In this document: piece after piece, positions 16,518-26,780 of the stretch | Layout: each line of letters begins with the position of its first letter | How positions within the stretch are numbered: position 1 is the first letter of the stretch | Assembly: GCF_009708005.2 (NCBI RefSeq) | Contig: NZ_CP052757.1 | Span: 124,001-188,000 of the forward strand | Origin: Cellulosimicrobium protaetiae | Lineage (GTDB): Bacteria > Actinomycetota > Actinomycetes > Actinomycetales > Cellulomonadaceae | Direction of reading: 5' to 3' | DNA: 64,000 bases | Program-made: the position numbers and the translations under genes | Notes under the pieces: generated by a model | Told to the model about the DNA's origin: nothing | Databases searched by the model: none | What the model saw: the letters and a program-made list of their open reading frames with translations, nothing else

Positions 16518-18167
16518 TCAGCCCTTGGACAGCGCCGCGTAGCGGAACTTGAAGGACGGGTCGAGCGTGTCCTCGGCCCCCGCCACGTCCGCGCCGACGA
16601 CCGCGACCTGCGCACCCTGGAGGTACGGGAGGGTCGACAGGTCGGCCGCGACCTTGTTCTGGATCTCCTCGATGAGCGCGGTGCGCTCGTCGGCGTCGGG
16701 CGTCGCCGCCTGCTGGAGGATGAGGTCGTTGACCTCCTGGTTGGCGTAGTGGTTCACCAGGAAGTTCTCCGTGAGGAAGAACGGCGTGAGGTAGTTGTCC
16801 GCGTCGGAGTAGTCCGGGAACCAGCCGAGCTGGTACGCCGGGTAGACGTCGGCGGTGCGCTCCTCGGCGTACGTGACCCACTCGGTGGTCTGCAGGTTGA
16901 CCGTGAAGAGGCCGTCCTTCTCGAGCTGGTCCTTGATGAGCGCGTACTCGTCGGCCGACGACGGACCGTAGTGGTCGTTCGAGTACTGCAGGTTGAGCGT
17001 CACGGGCGTCTCGATGCCCGCGTCCGCGAGGAGCTGCTCCGCCTTCGCGGCGTCGGGCTTGCCCGCGCCGTCGCCGTACATCTCCTTGAGCGGCTCGACC
17101 GCACCGGTCAGGCCCGCAGGGACGTACGAGTACAGCGGGGTGTAGGTGCCCTTGTAGACCTGCTCCGACAGCTCGTCGCGGTCGACGAGCGACGCGGCCG
17201 CCTGGCGCACGGCGAGCGCCTTGGCCGGGTCGGCCTCGGGCGTCTTGGCGCCGAACGGCTGGGTGTCGAAGTTGAACGTGATGTAGCGGATCTCGCCGCC
17301 CGGCCCGTCGACGACCTTGACGTCGTCGTTGCCGCGCAGGTCCTCGATGTCCGTCGCGGACAGGCTGCGCCACGCGACGTCGATCTTGCCCTGCTGGATC
17401 TCGAGCTTCATGTTCGACGCCTCGGCGAAGTACTTCACCGCGACCTTGTCGGTCTTCGCCGCGCCGAGCAGGCCCTCGTAGCCCTCGTACGCCTCGTAGG
17501 AGACGAGCTCGTTGAACTTGTAGCCCGTGATCGTGTACTGGCCGGCGAACGCGTTGCCGTCGACGATGTCCTGGTCCGAGGTGAGCGCGTCGGCCGCGAA
17601 GACGTCCTCGTCGACGATCGGGCCGGCCGGGCTGGACAGGATCTGCGGGAAGAGCTGGTCGTTCTCGCTCTTGAGGTGGAAGACGACGGTCGTGTCGTCC
17701 GGCGTGTCGACGCTGTCGAGGTTGTACAGCAGCGACGCCGGACCGTTGGGGTCGTTGATCGCGACCTGACGGTCGAACGTGAACTTCACGTCGGACGACG
17801 TGAGGTCGTTGCCGTTGGCCCACTTGAGACCCGGCTTGAGCTTGACCGTGTACTCCGTCGGCGAGGTGAACTCGGCCGACTCCGCGATGTCGGGCTCGAC
17901 GTCGGGGCTCCCGTACGGGGTGTTCATGAGGAACGGGAAGACCTGGTTCATCACGGCGAACGAGCCGTTGTCGTACGAGCCGGCCGGGTCGAGCACCGTG
18001 ACCTTGTCGGTGGTGCCGATGACGAGCGAGCCGCTCGCGGAGCCGCCCCCGTCGCCGCCGTCGTCCTCGCCACCGTTCGAGCCCCCGCCGCACGCGGTCA
18101 GGGTCAGCGTCACCGCCGTGATGCCGGCGGCCGCGGCGAGGAGCCGCTTCTTGGACACCGCTGTCAT
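16518..18167 (-). CDS. Peptide ABC importer substrate-binding lipoprotein (DppA/OppA family)
   Basis: A 549-residue SBP_bac_5 protein. The signal peptide ends in a lipobox L-T-A-C with Cys26 as the lipidated residue, followed by a Gly/Asp-rich linker. The fold markers include K-P-G-L-K-W-A-N-G-N-D-L-T-S-S-D-V-K-F-T, the V-F-H-L-K-S-E strand and the W-F-P-D-Y-S-D-A-D-N-Y region near the C terminus, which is typical for oligopeptide binders. The ATG at 18167 follows AAAGAGGTAG; the open frame upstream is non-coding. It captures peptides (or nickel-type ligands) outside the membrane and passes them to the two permeases downstream. It is the first gene of the operon. Confidence 0.92.
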   Translation of the reverse strand: MTAVSKKRLLAAAAGITAVTLTLTACGGGSNGGEDDGGDGGGSASGSLVIGTTDKVTVLDPAGSYDNGSFAVMNQVFPFLMNTPYGSPDVEPDIAESAEFTSPTEYTVKLKPGLKWANGNDLTSSDVKFTFDRQVAINDPNGPASLLYNLDSVDTPDDTTVVFHLKSENDQLFPQILSSPAGPIVDEDVFAADALTSDQDIVDGNAFAGQYTITGYKFNELVSYEAYEGYEGLLGAAKTDKVAVKYFAEASNMKLEIQQGKIDVAWRSLSATDIEDLRGNDDVKVVDGPGGEIRYITFNFDTQPFGAKTPEADPAKALAVRQAAASLVDRDELSEQVYKGTYTPLYSYVPAGLTGAVEPLKEMYGDGAGKPDAAKAEQLLADAGIETPVTLNLQYSNDHYGPSSADEYALIKDQLEKDGLFTVNLQTTEWVTYAEERTADVYPAYQLGWFPDYSDADNYLTPFFLTENFLVNHYANQEVNDLILQQAATPDADERTALIEEIQNKVAADLSTLPYLQGAQVAVVGADVAGAEDTLDPSFKFRYAALSKG

Positions 18168-18465
18168 GTGTCTACCTCTTTCTCGGGTTTCTCGGGGTGC
18201 GAGACACCGGTGGCGCGACCTTGCACGCACCAGGACCCCGACCTGTCGGCGGAGTGCCGTGATTTCTAGCACAGCGCCGTGTCGCGCACGTGTCAGGATC
18301 GGCAGAAAACCGGACAGAACGCCAGCGTTGTTACCCGGTCGTAACCCAGAGCCTCGGGCAACGATCGTGACGTGAGACACACACACGGCATCTGTCGCAC
18401 AGGTGTAGAGTCCGCCCCTTTTCGGGCCGTCCGGCCCTGGCGGGACGCACGCCCGTCGAGCGAGG
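18168..18465. promoter_or_regulatory. Upstream region of the peptide importer with GTTAC inverted repeat
   Basis: About 300 bp without a gene. It contains GTTACCCGGTCGTAAC at 18330-18345, a perfect 5-bp inverted repeat around 6 bp, which is a candidate operator for the importer operon. No other convincing structure was seen. Confidence 0.4.
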
Positions 18466-19497
18466 TCAGCGGCCCTCGCGCCCCCCGGCCTCGTCGGCGC
18501 CAGGTCCGCCCGAGGCGCCCGGGCCGGGACCGCGCGACGCCAGGTCGTCGTCCGCGAGCCCGCCCGCGCCGGGACCACCCTCGGCCCGGTCCGTGGAGGT
18601 CGAGCCGTCCGTGACGGGCGACGACGCAGGCGCGGCCGGGGCGGGAGCGTGCGGGTCCGGCGCGGCCGCGTCGGGCATGGCCGGGTCGGGCACGCCAGGG
18701 CTGGGCGCGGCCGGGTCCGGCGCGGCCGGGGAACCGGCGGACGTGCCGCTCACGGCCGACGGCGGCGCGACGACCGGGTGGGCGGCGGGCGCACCGAGCA
18801 CGGACCCGCCCGTCACGACGACGCCGGCCGCCACGGCCTGCGCGCGCAGGTCGGCGAGCTCGCGGGCGACCGCACGGACCGCGAAGCCGGACACCACGTG
18901 GATCGCACCCGTCACGAACGCGTACAGCGCGAACACGACGGTCACGAGCCGCAGCACGTCGAAGGAGTCGAGCGGCCTCGTGACGAGCAGGACCCCGAAC
19001 AGCACCGAGACGATCCCGACGGCGAGCATCCACGCCCAGCCCAGGTCGCGGTTGCGGACGAGCGCGGCCGCCCCGGCGATCGTCGTGATGCCGAGCACGA
19101 GCACCCACACCGCGAGCACGTAGTAGAGCGCGGTCGCGGTGAGGTCGGGCCAGAGCGCCACGACGACGCCGAACACGACGTTGACGCCCGCCTGGGCGAG
19201 CCACCACGCCGACCCCACCTGCTTGCGGTGCACGAACCCCTGCACGGCGACCAGCACGCCGTCGGCCACGAGGAACGCGCCGAGCACGACGCGCAGCGTC
19301 CCGAGCTCCTCCAGCGGCTCGATCATGAGGAGGAGCCCGAGGACGACGAGCAGGGTCCCCCGCACGACGGGGAGCCACCACACCTTGCGGAACGGGTTGC
19401 GCTCCTGGCCCGTCTCCTCCGGCGTCGCGGGGCCGGGTCCCGCCGCGGAGCCGGACCGGTCCGCCGCGCCGCGCGCCGTCGTCGTCCCACGTGCCAT
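18466..19497 (-). CDS. HdeD-family (DUF308) membrane protein
   Basis: A 343-residue protein. Residues 40-215 contain six membrane helices arranged as three repeated pairs, with the HdeD/DUF308 pattern (V-R-G-T-L-L-V-V-L-G-L-L-L-M-I-E-P, then G-A-F-L-V-A-D-G-V and G-I-V-S-V-L-F-G-V-L-L-V). HdeD was first described in acid resistance of enteric bacteria, but its action is not known here. About 125 residues of Pro/Ala/Gly/Asp low-complexity tail follow, with repeats such as A-A-P-D-P and P-G-V-P-D-P, unusual for the family and likely cytosolic. A GGGAGGTC site precedes the ATG. Confidence 0.85.
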   Translation of the reverse strand: MARGTTTARGAADRSGSAAGPGPATPEETGQERNPFRKVWWLPVVRGTLLVVLGLLLMIEPLEELGTLRVVLGAFLVADGVLVAVQGFVHRKQVGSAWWLAQAGVNVVFGVVVALWPDLTATALYYVLAVWVLVLGITTIAGAAALVRNRDLGWAWMLAVGIVSVLFGVLLVTRPLDSFDVLRLVTVVFALYAFVTGAIHVVSGFAVRAVARELADLRAQAVAAGVVVTGGSVLGAPAAHPVVAPPSAVSGTSAGSPAAPDPAAPSPGVPDPAMPDAAAPDPHAPAPAAPASSPVTDGSTSTDRAEGGPGAGGLADDDLASRGPGPGASGGPGADEAGGREGR

Positions 19498-19580
19498 GCC
19501 GACCTCCCGGGTCCGTCGCTCTGCTCATGCTAGGGAGGCCTTGCTCACACACGCCCGCCGAAACCCCCATCCCCGGAACC

Positions 19581-19665
19581 CGCGAGCACCTGTCGAGTGC
19601 TGGGGTATTTGCCCTCGAAACAGGTCAGGAACGACAAATGGCCAGCACTCACGCGGGTGCTCGCG
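19581..19665. repeat. Long inverted repeat before the flippase-like gene
   Basis: Arms starting CGCGAGCACC (19581-19603) and ending GGTGCTCGCG (19642-19665) pair over about 20 bp. They surround a comparatively AT-rich loop. A second pair, GGTATTTG near 19604 and CAAATACC near 19703, interlocks with it. It lies within the divergent promoter region. Confidence 0.65.
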
Positions 19666-19745
19666 CCAGGACGAAGCGGGCGAATCACCCGGAGGAATCG
19701 GCCAAATACCGCGCTTGCTCGACCCCCCCGACCTAGACTCGCCGC

Positions 19746-22562
19746 ATGGCCTCCCCCGCCCCCGAGCCGACCGAGCGCGACGCTCCGCACGTCGGCGCGG
19801 TCGTCGAGGTCGGCTCGCTCGCGGCGTCCTCGCGCGCCGACCCGCGCCCGCAGACCGGGGCGCTCGAGGCGCTGCTCGCGCCACGGGACCGCCACGACGA
19901 GGGCACCGTCCGCGTCGTCGACACCGCGGAGCAGCGGGTCCGGCACCCGTTCGACCTCGTCAACCTCGTGCTGTGCGCGGTGGCCGTCGCGGTCGTCATG
20001 CTCATGTCGGTCTACGCGCACGGGACGACCGAGGGCGTCGCCGAGGACGTGCAGAACTTCTCCGACGTGCTCGCGCGCGTGCTGTTCCTGCCGGTCGCCG
20101 TGCTCGAGGGCCTCATCACGCTCTTCGTCCCGCTGGCGGTGCTCGTCGAGCTGGGGATCCGCCGCCTCGGGCGGCAGGTCGTCGAGTCGATCGTCGCCGC
20201 GGCGCTCGGGCTCCTGCTCGGGGTGCTCGTCGTGCTCGCGCTGCGCACGTGGGGGTCGGACGAGCTGATCCGCGGGCTCTCCGCGTTCATCGACGGCTCG
20301 TGGCAGCTGACGATCCCCGACTACCTCTACGTCGCCGCGATCGGCGGGCTGCTCACCGCCGCGGGCACCCGCACGCGACGTCGCACGGTGAAGTGGTCCT
20401 GGAACCTGCTGTTCGTCGCGATCGGCGTCGTGCTCATCACGGGCCAGGTGTCGCTGCCGGGCATCATCATCACGCTCCTCCTCGGCCGCATCGCCGGCCT
20501 CGCCGTGCGCTACGTCTCGGGCGTGCGCAGCGAGCGCGCGTACGGCCCCGACCTCGTCGCGGGCGTCCGACGGGCCGGGTTCTCCCCCACCGCGCTCGTG
20601 CGCGTGCGCGACGTCACCGACGACGAAGAGCTCGCGGAGGCGGCGGAGGACCCCATCACGGAGGTCGACGCGGAGGGCCGCATCACCGCCGAGGTGCACG
20701 TCGGCGTCCTGCGGGCACCCGGGGCGACGGGCGACGCCGGGACGGTCCTCACCGCCGACGCCGCCCTCGCGGCGCAGCACCTCGGGCCGACCCCCCACAC
20801 CGACGAGCCCGCACCGTCGAACGGATCCTCCGGCCACGCCCCCGCGTCCGGGTCCCCGGGCGCGCCGTCCGACCCCGCCGCCATCGCTCTCGCCCGCGCG
20901 GGCGACAACCGCGTCTACGCGATGCTCACCGAGGACGGGGTGCGCCGCGACGTCGTCGTGCTCGACGGCGACCGGCAGGTCGTCGGCTTCCTCACCCGGT
21001 TCTGGCGGTCGCTGCGGCTGCGCGGCAGCGAGGGCCGTGCGGCCATCTCGCTCCGCGCCGCGGCGGAGCGCACCGCGCTGCTCTCCTACGCCGCGCGCGC
21101 GGCGGGCGTCCGCACGCCGCGCCTCGTCGGCGTCGCCGAGTCCGCCGACTCGATGGTGCTCGTCCAGGAGCACGCGACCGGCGCCGTCTCCCTGCGCGAC
21201 CTCCCCGTCGACGACCTCACTGACTCGGTGCTCAACGAGGCCTGGCGCCAGCTCCGCCTCGCCCACTCGGCGGGGATCGCGCACCGCGCCCTGACGTCGG
21301 ACGTCATGCTCGTGTCGCACGAGCCCGCCACCGGGGCCCCGCAGGTCTGGATCACGGGCTGGGAGCAGGGCGACATCGCGTCGCTCGAGCTCGCGCGCCG
21401 CATGGACCTCGCGCAGATGGTCGCGCTCCTCGCGCTGCGCGTCGGGGCGAGCCGCGCCGTCGAGTCCGCCGTGAGCATCCTGCCCGACGACGACATCGCC
21501 GCCATCGGTCCGCTGCTCCAGTCCGTCGCGCTCCCCCCGAGCACGCGCGAGGAGATCCGGCAGAACAAGGAGCTCCTCAAGGAGCTGCGAGCCGCGCTCG
21601 TCGACCGGCTGCCCGAGGCCGACGTCGAGCCGCAGCGCATCACCCGGTTCGGCGCGCGCACGGTCCTGACCATCGCGCTCGTGATCGCCGCGGTGACGGC
21701 CCTGGTCACCTCGTTCAACTTCGAGCAGATCGCCGAGGCGGTGACCGAGGCGAACCCGTGGTTCGCCGTCCTGTCGTTCGTGCTCGGCATCCTCACGTGG
21801 GTCGGGGCCGCGCTCACGCTCACCGCGTTCTCGCCGAAGCGGCTGCCGTTCTGGCGCGTCAACCTGACCCAGGCGGCCGGCTCCTACGTCGCGCTGGCCG
21901 CGCCCGCCGGCATCGGCCCGGCCGCGCTCAACCTGCGTCTGCTCACCCGGCGCGGCATCTCGACGCCCATGGCCGTCGCCACGGTCGCGCTCGTCCAGGT
22001 GTCGCAGTTCGTCGTGACGATCCTCATCCTGGTGGTCCTGTCGATCTTCACCGGCGAGGGTGGCCTCGTCCAGCTCCCCTCGACCACGGTCCTCCTCGCG
22101 ATCGGCGGCGTCGCCCTCGCCGTGCTCGCGACGCTGCTCGTGCCGGCGGTGCGGACCTGGGCGCTCGCCAAGATCCGGCCGACGATCCAGCAGGTGTGGC
22201 CGCGCCTGTCGGAGATGCTGGGCCAGCCCGGGCGGCTCGCCGTCGGGTTCGCCGGCAACATCGTCATGACGCTGGGCTACGTGCTCGCGTTCGACGCGGC
22301 GCTCGCCGCGTTCGGGCAGGAGCTCGACCTGGTCGACGTCGCGGTGATCTACCTGGTGGGCAACGCCGCCGGGGCCGCCGTCCCGACGCCGGGCGGCCTC
22401 GGCACGATCGAGCTCGCCCTCACCGCCGGCCTCACGGCGGCCGGTGTTCCCGTCGCGCTCGCCACGTCCGCGACCCTCCTGTTCCGCGTCGCGACCTACT
22501 GGGCGCGCATCCCCATCGGGTGGGTCGCGATGCGGTACCTGCAGAAGAAGGGCGACCTGTAG
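19746..22562 (+). CDS. Large membrane protein: kinase-like domain fused to a lysylphosphatidylglycerol-flippase-type domain
   Basis: A 938-residue protein in three parts. Residues about 65-260 hold several membrane helices. Residues about 390-620 resemble an atypical protein-kinase fold: R-V-Y-A-M-L-T-E-D-G, a helix A-A-E-R-T-A-L-L-S-Y-A-A, then H-S-A-G-I-A-H-R-A-L-T-S-D-V-M-L and V-W-I-T-G-W-E-Q-G-D. The usual H-R-D and D-F-G residues are changed, so activity is doubtful. Residues about 640-930 form the UPF0104/AglD-like membrane domain found in MprF flippases, ending in G-N-A-A-G-A-A-V-P-T-P-G-G-L-G-T-I-E. No aminoacyl-lipid synthase domain is present. The start follows TAGACT by 6 bp and may be leaderless. 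Confidence 0.8.
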   Translation: MASPAPEPTERDAPHVGAVVEVGSLAASSRADPRPQTGALEALLAPRDRHDEGTVRVVDTAEQRVRHPFDLVNLVLCAVAVAVVMLMSVYAHGTTEGVAEDVQNFSDVLARVLFLPVAVLEGLITLFVPLAVLVELGIRRLGRQVVESIVAAALGLLLGVLVVLALRTWGSDELIRGLSAFIDGSWQLTIPDYLYVAAIGGLLTAAGTRTRRRTVKWSWNLLFVAIGVVLITGQVSLPGIIITLLLGRIAGLAVRYVSGVRSERAYGPDLVAGVRRAGFSPTALVRVRDVTDDEELAEAAEDPITEVDAEGRITAEVHVGVLRAPGATGDAGTVLTADAALAAQHLGPTPHTDEPAPSNGSSGHAPASGSPGAPSDPAAIALARAGDNRVYAMLTEDGVRRDVVVLDGDRQVVGFLTRFWRSLRLRGSEGRAAISLRAAAERTALLSYAARAAGVRTPRLVGVAESADSMVLVQEHATGAVSLRDLPVDDLTDSVLNEAWRQLRLAHSAGIAHRALTSDVMLVSHEPATGAPQVWITGWEQGDIASLELARRMDLAQMVALLALRVGASRAVESAVSILPDDDIAAIGPLLQSVALPPSTREEIRQNKELLKELRAALVDRLPEADVEPQRITRFGARTVLTIALVIAAVTALVTSFNFEQIAEAVTEANPWFAVLSFVLGILTWVGAALTLTAFSPKRLPFWRVNLTQAAGSYVALAAPAGIGPAALNLRLLTRRGISTPMAVATVALVQVSQFVVTILILVVLSIFTGEGGLVQLPSTTVLLAIGGVALAVLATLLVPAVRTWALAKIRPTIQQVWPRLSEMLGQPGRLAVGFAGNIVMTLGYVLAFDAALAAFGQELDLVDVAVIYLVGNAAGAAVPTPGGLGTIELALTAGLTAAGVPVALATSATLLFRVATYWARIPIGWVAMRYLQKKGDL

Positions 22563-22606
22563 ACCGGACGGTCGGGCCCGGGTCGGGCCTGAGCCGAGCC
22601 TCGGCG

Positions 22607-22933
22607 TCAGCCCTGCGGGGCGTCGGCGACCTTGACGTCGACGTGGTAGTTCGTCCCGTCGACGTCGGACAGCGTGACGGTCGTGTCGTAGACGTTCCCG
22701 GACGCGGGGTCGGTGAGCTCGCACCCGACGACCTCGCCGTCCACGAGGTCGACGTTCCCGGTGCCGCAGTCGACGTCCGCCTCACCGATCTCGGCGAGCG
22801 CGCCCTCGGCGTCCGCGGCGATCTTCGAGGCCGGCACGGTGAGGTTCGCGTCCACGGAGCACGCGGCGAGCGCGACGGCGCACAGCGCGACGGCGGGCGC
22901 GAGGACGACGGTACGGACGGTGGTGCGGCGCAC
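22607..22933 (-). CDS. DUF4333 lipoprotein
   Basis: The 108-residue precursor has a signal peptide with lipobox A-L-A-A-C (Cys25). The mature part of about 84 residues fits the small DUF4333 domain: [14 protein letters not shown], a D-C-G cysteine, a G-C-E-L-T-D second cysteine (likely a disulfide) and a Y-D-T-T-V-T-L ending. Function is unknown; the domain is common in secreted actinobacterial lipoproteins. The GTG at 22933 is chosen because it gives a complete signal peptide after an AGGGGGAACC site. It is convergent with the flippase-like gene and divergent from pntA. Confidence 0.85.
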   Translation of the reverse strand: MRRTTVRTVVLAPAVALCAVALAACSVDANLTVPASKIAADAEGALAEIGEADVDCGTGNVDLVDGEVVGCELTDPASGNVYDTTVTLSDVDGTNYHVDVKVADAPQG

Positions 22934-23183
22934 GGGTTCCCCCTGGGTCGGAGCGGATGTGGCCCCGATCCTCGCGGACCCGGCGCCCGGGGCGCCACCT
23001 CGCGCGATGGTGAGAACTCCCCGCTGCTCCGCGGGGCGCGACGAGCGCCGTGCGGGCGAGGCTCGCCCGCTCGGGGACGTTCGGCCCGGGACGGCGGGGG
23101 CGGCCCCCGATAGGCTCGCCGCGCACCCGCCGTCTCCGGTCGCGCGGGCGCCCACGATGCTCGACGAGGTGAGGAGCCCGCAC

Positions 23184-24791
23184 GTGAGGATCGGTGTCCC
23201 CCGCGAGGTGAGGGACGGGGAGCGGCTCGTCGCCGCGACCCCGCGCACGGTCGGGCGCCTGCGGGCGCTCGGGTACGACGTGGTCGTCGAGCACGACGCC
23301 GGGGCGGGGGCCACGTTCTCCGACGCCGCGTACGTGGCGGCGGGCGCCACGGTCGTGGACGCTGCGACCGCGTGGGGGGCCGACGTCGTCACGGCGGTCA
23401 ACGCGCCCACCGACGCCCAGGTCGCGCTCCTGCGCCCGGGCGCGACGCTCGTCGCGATGCTCGGTCCCGCGAACGACCCCGACCTCGTGCAGCGTCTCGC
23501 GGACCACGGCGTGACCGCGCTCGCGCTCGATGCCGTGCCCCGCATCTCGCGCGCGCAGGCCCTCGACGTGCTGAGCACGCTGTCGAACGTCGCGGGGTAC
23601 CGCGCCGTCGTGGAGGCGGCGGGCGAGTACGGCGGCATGTTCGCCGGGCAGGTCACCGCCGCGGGCAAGACGCCGCCCGCGAAGGTCTTCGTCATCGGCG
23701 GCGGCGTCGCGGGGCTCGCCGCGGTCGGCGCGGCGGCGAGCCTCGGCGCGCAGGTGCGCGCGTTCGACGTGCGCTCCGAGGCGGCCGAGCAGATCGAGTC
23801 CCTGGGCGGCACCGCCGTCCGCGAGCCCGCCGCGCAGCAGGGCATGTCCGCCGACGGCTACGCGAAGCCGCTCACGCCCGAGCAGGAGGCCGCGGCCCTC
23901 GCCGTCTACGCGCGCGAGGCCGCCGAGGCCGACGTCGTCGTCACGACGGCGCTCGTGCGCGGCCGCGCGCCGCGCACGCTCACGGCCGAGGCGGTCGCGG
24001 GGATGCGACCCGGGAGCGTCGTCGTGGACCTCGCGGCCTCGGGCGGCGGGAACTGCGCGCTCACGGTGCCGGGCGAACGGGTCGTCACGGACAACGGCGT
24101 CGTGGTCGTCGGCTGGACGGACCTCGCCGGGCGCCTGCCCCAGCACACGTCGCAGCTCCTCGGGACGAACGTCGTGCACCTGCTCGAGCTGCTCACGCCC
24201 GGCAAGGACGGCGAGCTCGTGCTCGACCTCGACGACCCGGTGCAGCGCGGCATGACCGTCGCGCGCGACGGCGACGTGCTGTGGCCGCCGCCGCCCGTCG
24301 CGGTGAGCGCGGCGCCCGCCCCGGGGTCGACCGTGCCCCCACCACCACCTGACCCGGCCCGGGAGGCTGCGGAGCGGGAGCGGGCCGCCGCGGAGGCGGC
24401 GTCGGCCGCGAGCCTGCGCCGTCGGCGTCGGACCGTGGGCGCCGCGCTCGCCGCGGTGCTCGTGACGCTCGCGCTGTCGTTCGCTCCGCCGTCGCTCGTC
24501 GGACACGTCACGGTGTTCACGCTCGCGGTGATCGTCGGGTACTACGTCATCTCGAACGTCACCCACTCGCTGCACACGCCGCTCATGGCCCAGACCAACG
24601 CGATCTCCGGCATCATCCTCGTCGGCGCGCTCCTGCAGATCGGCTCGGACGACTGGGTCGTCACGACCCTCGCGCTGCTCGCCGCGACCGTCGCGAGCAT
24701 CAACATCTTCGGTGGCTTCCTCGTGGCGAACCGCATGATCCGCATGTTCCGCAAGGACGCCCCGGCGCGCGCGCAGGGGGTGGCCCGATGA
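23184..24791 (+). CDS. pntA: PntA, NAD(P) transhydrogenase alpha subunit
   Basis: A 535-residue protein of the full-length PntA type. Residues 1-370 are the NAD(H)-binding dI domain: M-R-I-G-V-P-R-E at the start, R-I-S-R-A-Q near 128, G-G-G-V-A-G-L-A-A as the Rossmann loop and [12 protein letters not shown] Pro/Ala/Glu linker follows, then four membrane helices of dII (ending [13 protein letters not shown]). With PntB it uses the proton gradient to make NADPH from NADH. I chose the GTG at 23184 because GAGGTGAGGAG precedes it and the canonical N terminus starts there; an ATG 27 bp upstream is the alternative. It overlaps pntB by ATGA. Confidence 0.93.
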   Translation: MRIGVPREVRDGERLVAATPRTVGRLRALGYDVVVEHDAGAGATFSDAAYVAAGATVVDAATAWGADVVTAVNAPTDAQVALLRPGATLVAMLGPANDPDLVQRLADHGVTALALDAVPRISRAQALDVLSTLSNVAGYRAVVEAAGEYGGMFAGQVTAAGKTPPAKVFVIGGGVAGLAAVGAAASLGAQVRAFDVRSEAAEQIESLGGTAVREPAAQQGMSADGYAKPLTPEQEAAALAVYAREAAEADVVVTTALVRGRAPRTLTAEAVAGMRPGSVVVDLAASGGGNCALTVPGERVVTDNGVVVVGWTDLAGRLPQHTSQLLGTNVVHLLELLTPGKDGELVLDLDDPVQRGMTVARDGDVLWPPPPVAVSAAPAPGSTVPPPPPDPAREAAERERAAAEAASAASLRRRRRTVGAALAAVLVTLALSFAPPSLVGHVTVFTLAVIVGYYVISNVTHSLHTPLMAQTNAISGIILVGALLQIGSDDWVVTTLALLAATVASINIFGGFLVANRMIRMFRKDAPARAQGVAR

Positions 24792-26200
24792 CCGCGACGT
24801 CCGTCGCCCAGGCGGTCTACGTCCTCGCCGCCGTCCTGTTCGTGCTCAGCCTCGCAGGGCTGTCGAAGCAGGAGTCCGCGCGCCGCGGCAACCTGCTCGG
24901 CATGGTCGGCATGGTCCTCGCGCTCGCCGCGACGATCGTCCTCGCGCTCGGCACGAGCGCCCGTCCCGTGCTGGTCACGGCCCTGCTCATCGCGCTCGTG
25001 CTCCTCGTGGGCGCCGGGGTCGGGGTGTGGCGCGCGCGTCGCGTCGAGATGACGCAGATGCCCGAGCTCATCGCGATCCTGCACAGCTTCGTGGGTGCCG
25101 CGGCGGTGCTCGTCGGCTTCAACTCGTACCTCACCGCCCACGCCGCGGGCCACGACGACGTCGCGCACCTGGTCGAGGTCTCCCTCGGCGTGCTCGTCGG
25201 CGCCGTGACCTTCACGGGTTCGGTCGTCGCGTTCCTCAAGCTGTCCGGGCGCACACGCTCGGCCCCGCTCCAGCTCCCGGGGCGCAACGTGCTCAACCTC
25301 GCGGCGCTCGTCGTGAGCCTCGGGCTCGTGGTCTGGTTCGTCGTCGCACCGTCGATCTGGCCGCTGCTCCTGCTCACGGTCGTGTCGCTCGCGCTGGGCT
25401 GGCACCTCGTCGCGTCGATCGGCGGCGGCGACATGCCCGTCGTCGTGTCGATGCTCAACTCGTACTCCGGCTGGGCAGCCGCCGCGGCGGGCTTCATGCT
25501 CGGCAACGACCTGCTGATCGTCACGGGCGCGCTCGTCGGGTCCTCGGGTGCGATCCTCAGCTACATCATGTGCAAGGCCATGAACCGGTCGTTCGTGTCC
25601 GTCATCCTCGGTGGGTTCGGTGCCGAGGAGGGCGCGGCGCCCGCCGGGGGCGGCGAGGGCCCGCAGGGCGAGCACCGCGAGGTGCGCGCCGACGAGGTCG
25701 CGGCCCTCCTGCGCGACGCCCGGAGCGTCGTCATCACGCCGGGCTACGGGATGGCGGTCGCCAAGGCGCAGTACCCCGTCGCCGAGCTCGTCGAGCTCCT
25801 GCGCGACGGCGGCGTGGAGGTCCGCTTCGGGGTGCACCCGGTCGCGGGCCGCCTGCCGGGGCACATGAACGTCCTGCTCGCCGAGGCGCGCGTGCCGTAC
25901 GACATCGTGCTGGAGATGGACGAGATCAACGACGACCTGGCGGACACCGACGTCGTGCTCGTCATCGGCGCGAACGACACCGTGAACCCCGCCGCGCTCG
26001 ACGACCCCGGATCCCCCATCGCGGGCATGCCCGTGCTGCACGTGTGGGAGGCCAAGCAGGTCGTCGTGTTCAAGCGGTCCATGGCCGCGGGGTACGCGGG
26101 CGTGCAGAACCCGCTGTTCTTCCGCGAGAACACCGGGATGCTGTTCGGCGACGCGAAGCAGCGGGTCGAGGACATCGTGGCGGCACTGCGCCTCGGCTGA
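24788..26200 (+). CDS. pntB: PntB, NAD(P) transhydrogenase beta subunit
   Basis: A 470-residue partner of PntA. The first 270 residues contain eight or nine membrane helices of the dII proton channel, with the conserved [20 protein letters not shown] loop. Residues about 290-470 are the NADP(H)-binding dIII domain, with [34 protein letters not shown] and [10 protein letters not shown]. All functional motifs are intact and length is normal. Translation is coupled to pntA by the ATGA overlap. Confidence 0.95.
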   Translation: MTATSVAQAVYVLAAVLFVLSLAGLSKQESARRGNLLGMVGMVLALAATIVLALGTSARPVLVTALLIALVLLVGAGVGVWRARRVEMTQMPELIAILHSFVGAAAVLVGFNSYLTAHAAGHDDVAHLVEVSLGVLVGAVTFTGSVVAFLKLSGRTRSAPLQLPGRNVLNLAALVVSLGLVVWFVVAPSIWPLLLLTVVSLALGWHLVASIGGGDMPVVVSMLNSYSGWAAAAAGFMLGNDLLIVTGALVGSSGAILSYIMCKAMNRSFVSVILGGFGAEEGAAPAGGGEGPQGEHREVRADEVAALLRDARSVVITPGYGMAVAKAQYPVAELVELLRDGGVEVRFGVHPVAGRLPGHMNVLLAEARVPYDIVLEMDEINDDLADTDVVLVIGANDTVNPAALDDPGSPIAGMPVLHVWEAKQVVVFKRSMAAGYAGVQNPLFFRENTGMLFGDAKQRVEDIVAALRLG

Positions 26201-26270
26201 GCCGGCCCGACGTCCTCGACCGCCTGGCGTCTACGACGCGCTCGCGCAGCGCTCCAGGCGCCCCGGCCGC

Positions 26271-26723
26271 CTAGAGCGCCCGCTCGAGCGCGCCCGTCAG
26301 CGCGACGGGTGTGACCTCCAGGCGGTCGAAGCGCCATCCGTCGGCCGTGCGCCGCGCGCCGTAGCGGTGGACCGCCGCGGCGATCGACTCGGTGTCCTCG
26401 TCGAGGACGAAGACGGCGAGGTCGTGCGCGCGCACCGTCGCGGTGTCGCCGTCGATCTCGACGACGAGGTTCCCCTTGTGGTGCAGGGTTCGGGCGTAGC
26501 CGTCGTGGCCGCGTCGCACGAGCGCGACGAGAGCGTCGAGCCCGCGTGCCTCGCCGCGCCGCGAGGTGACGACGACGTCGTCGGTGAAGAGCCGGTCGGT
26601 CTCGTCGTACCGGTGCTCGTCGATCCACAGGCTGTGGCGGGCGACGAGGTCGGCCAGCTCGGCACGGTCGGCGAGCTCGCGGACGAGCGTCTCGGTCGTG
26701 GTCGTGCGCTCGGTCGTGGTCAT
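26271..26723 (-). CDS. SnoaL-like / nuclear transport factor 2-family protein
   Basis: A 150-residue protein of the NTF2-like cone fold. It has an N-terminal helix (L-A-D-R-A-E-L-A-D-L-V-A-R-H-S-L-W-I-D), then R-Y-D-E-T-D-R-L-F-T-D-D-V-V-V, H-H-K-G-N-L-V-V-E-I-D-G-D-T-A-T-V and a W-R-F-D-R-L-E-V-T ending. Family members are ligand-binding or ring-modifying enzymes, often with unknown substrate. The ATG follows GAGGAGGAGA. It is divergent from the MarR gene, with shared operator half-sites, so it is probably the main target of that repressor. Confidence 0.85.
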   Translation of the reverse strand: MTTTERTTTTETLVRELADRAELADLVARHSLWIDEHRYDETDRLFTDDVVVTSRRGEARGLDALVALVRRGHDGYARTLHHKGNLVVEIDGDTATVRAHDLAVFVLDEDTESIAAAVHRYGARRTADGWRFDRLEVTPVALTGALERAL

Positions 26724-26780
26724 GTCTCCTCCTCGAATCGTGAGAGCAACTAACGTTTGCTCGCCTCACGAAATCTAGAT

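Noticed and set aside
19746-22562. MprF (lysylphosphatidylglycerol synthase)
   Set aside because: Only the flippase-type membrane domain matches; the aminoacyl transfer domain is absent.
26210-26266. Terminator after pntB
   Set aside because: Only a 7-bp CGCCTGG/CCAGGCG stem with a large loop; too weak to call.
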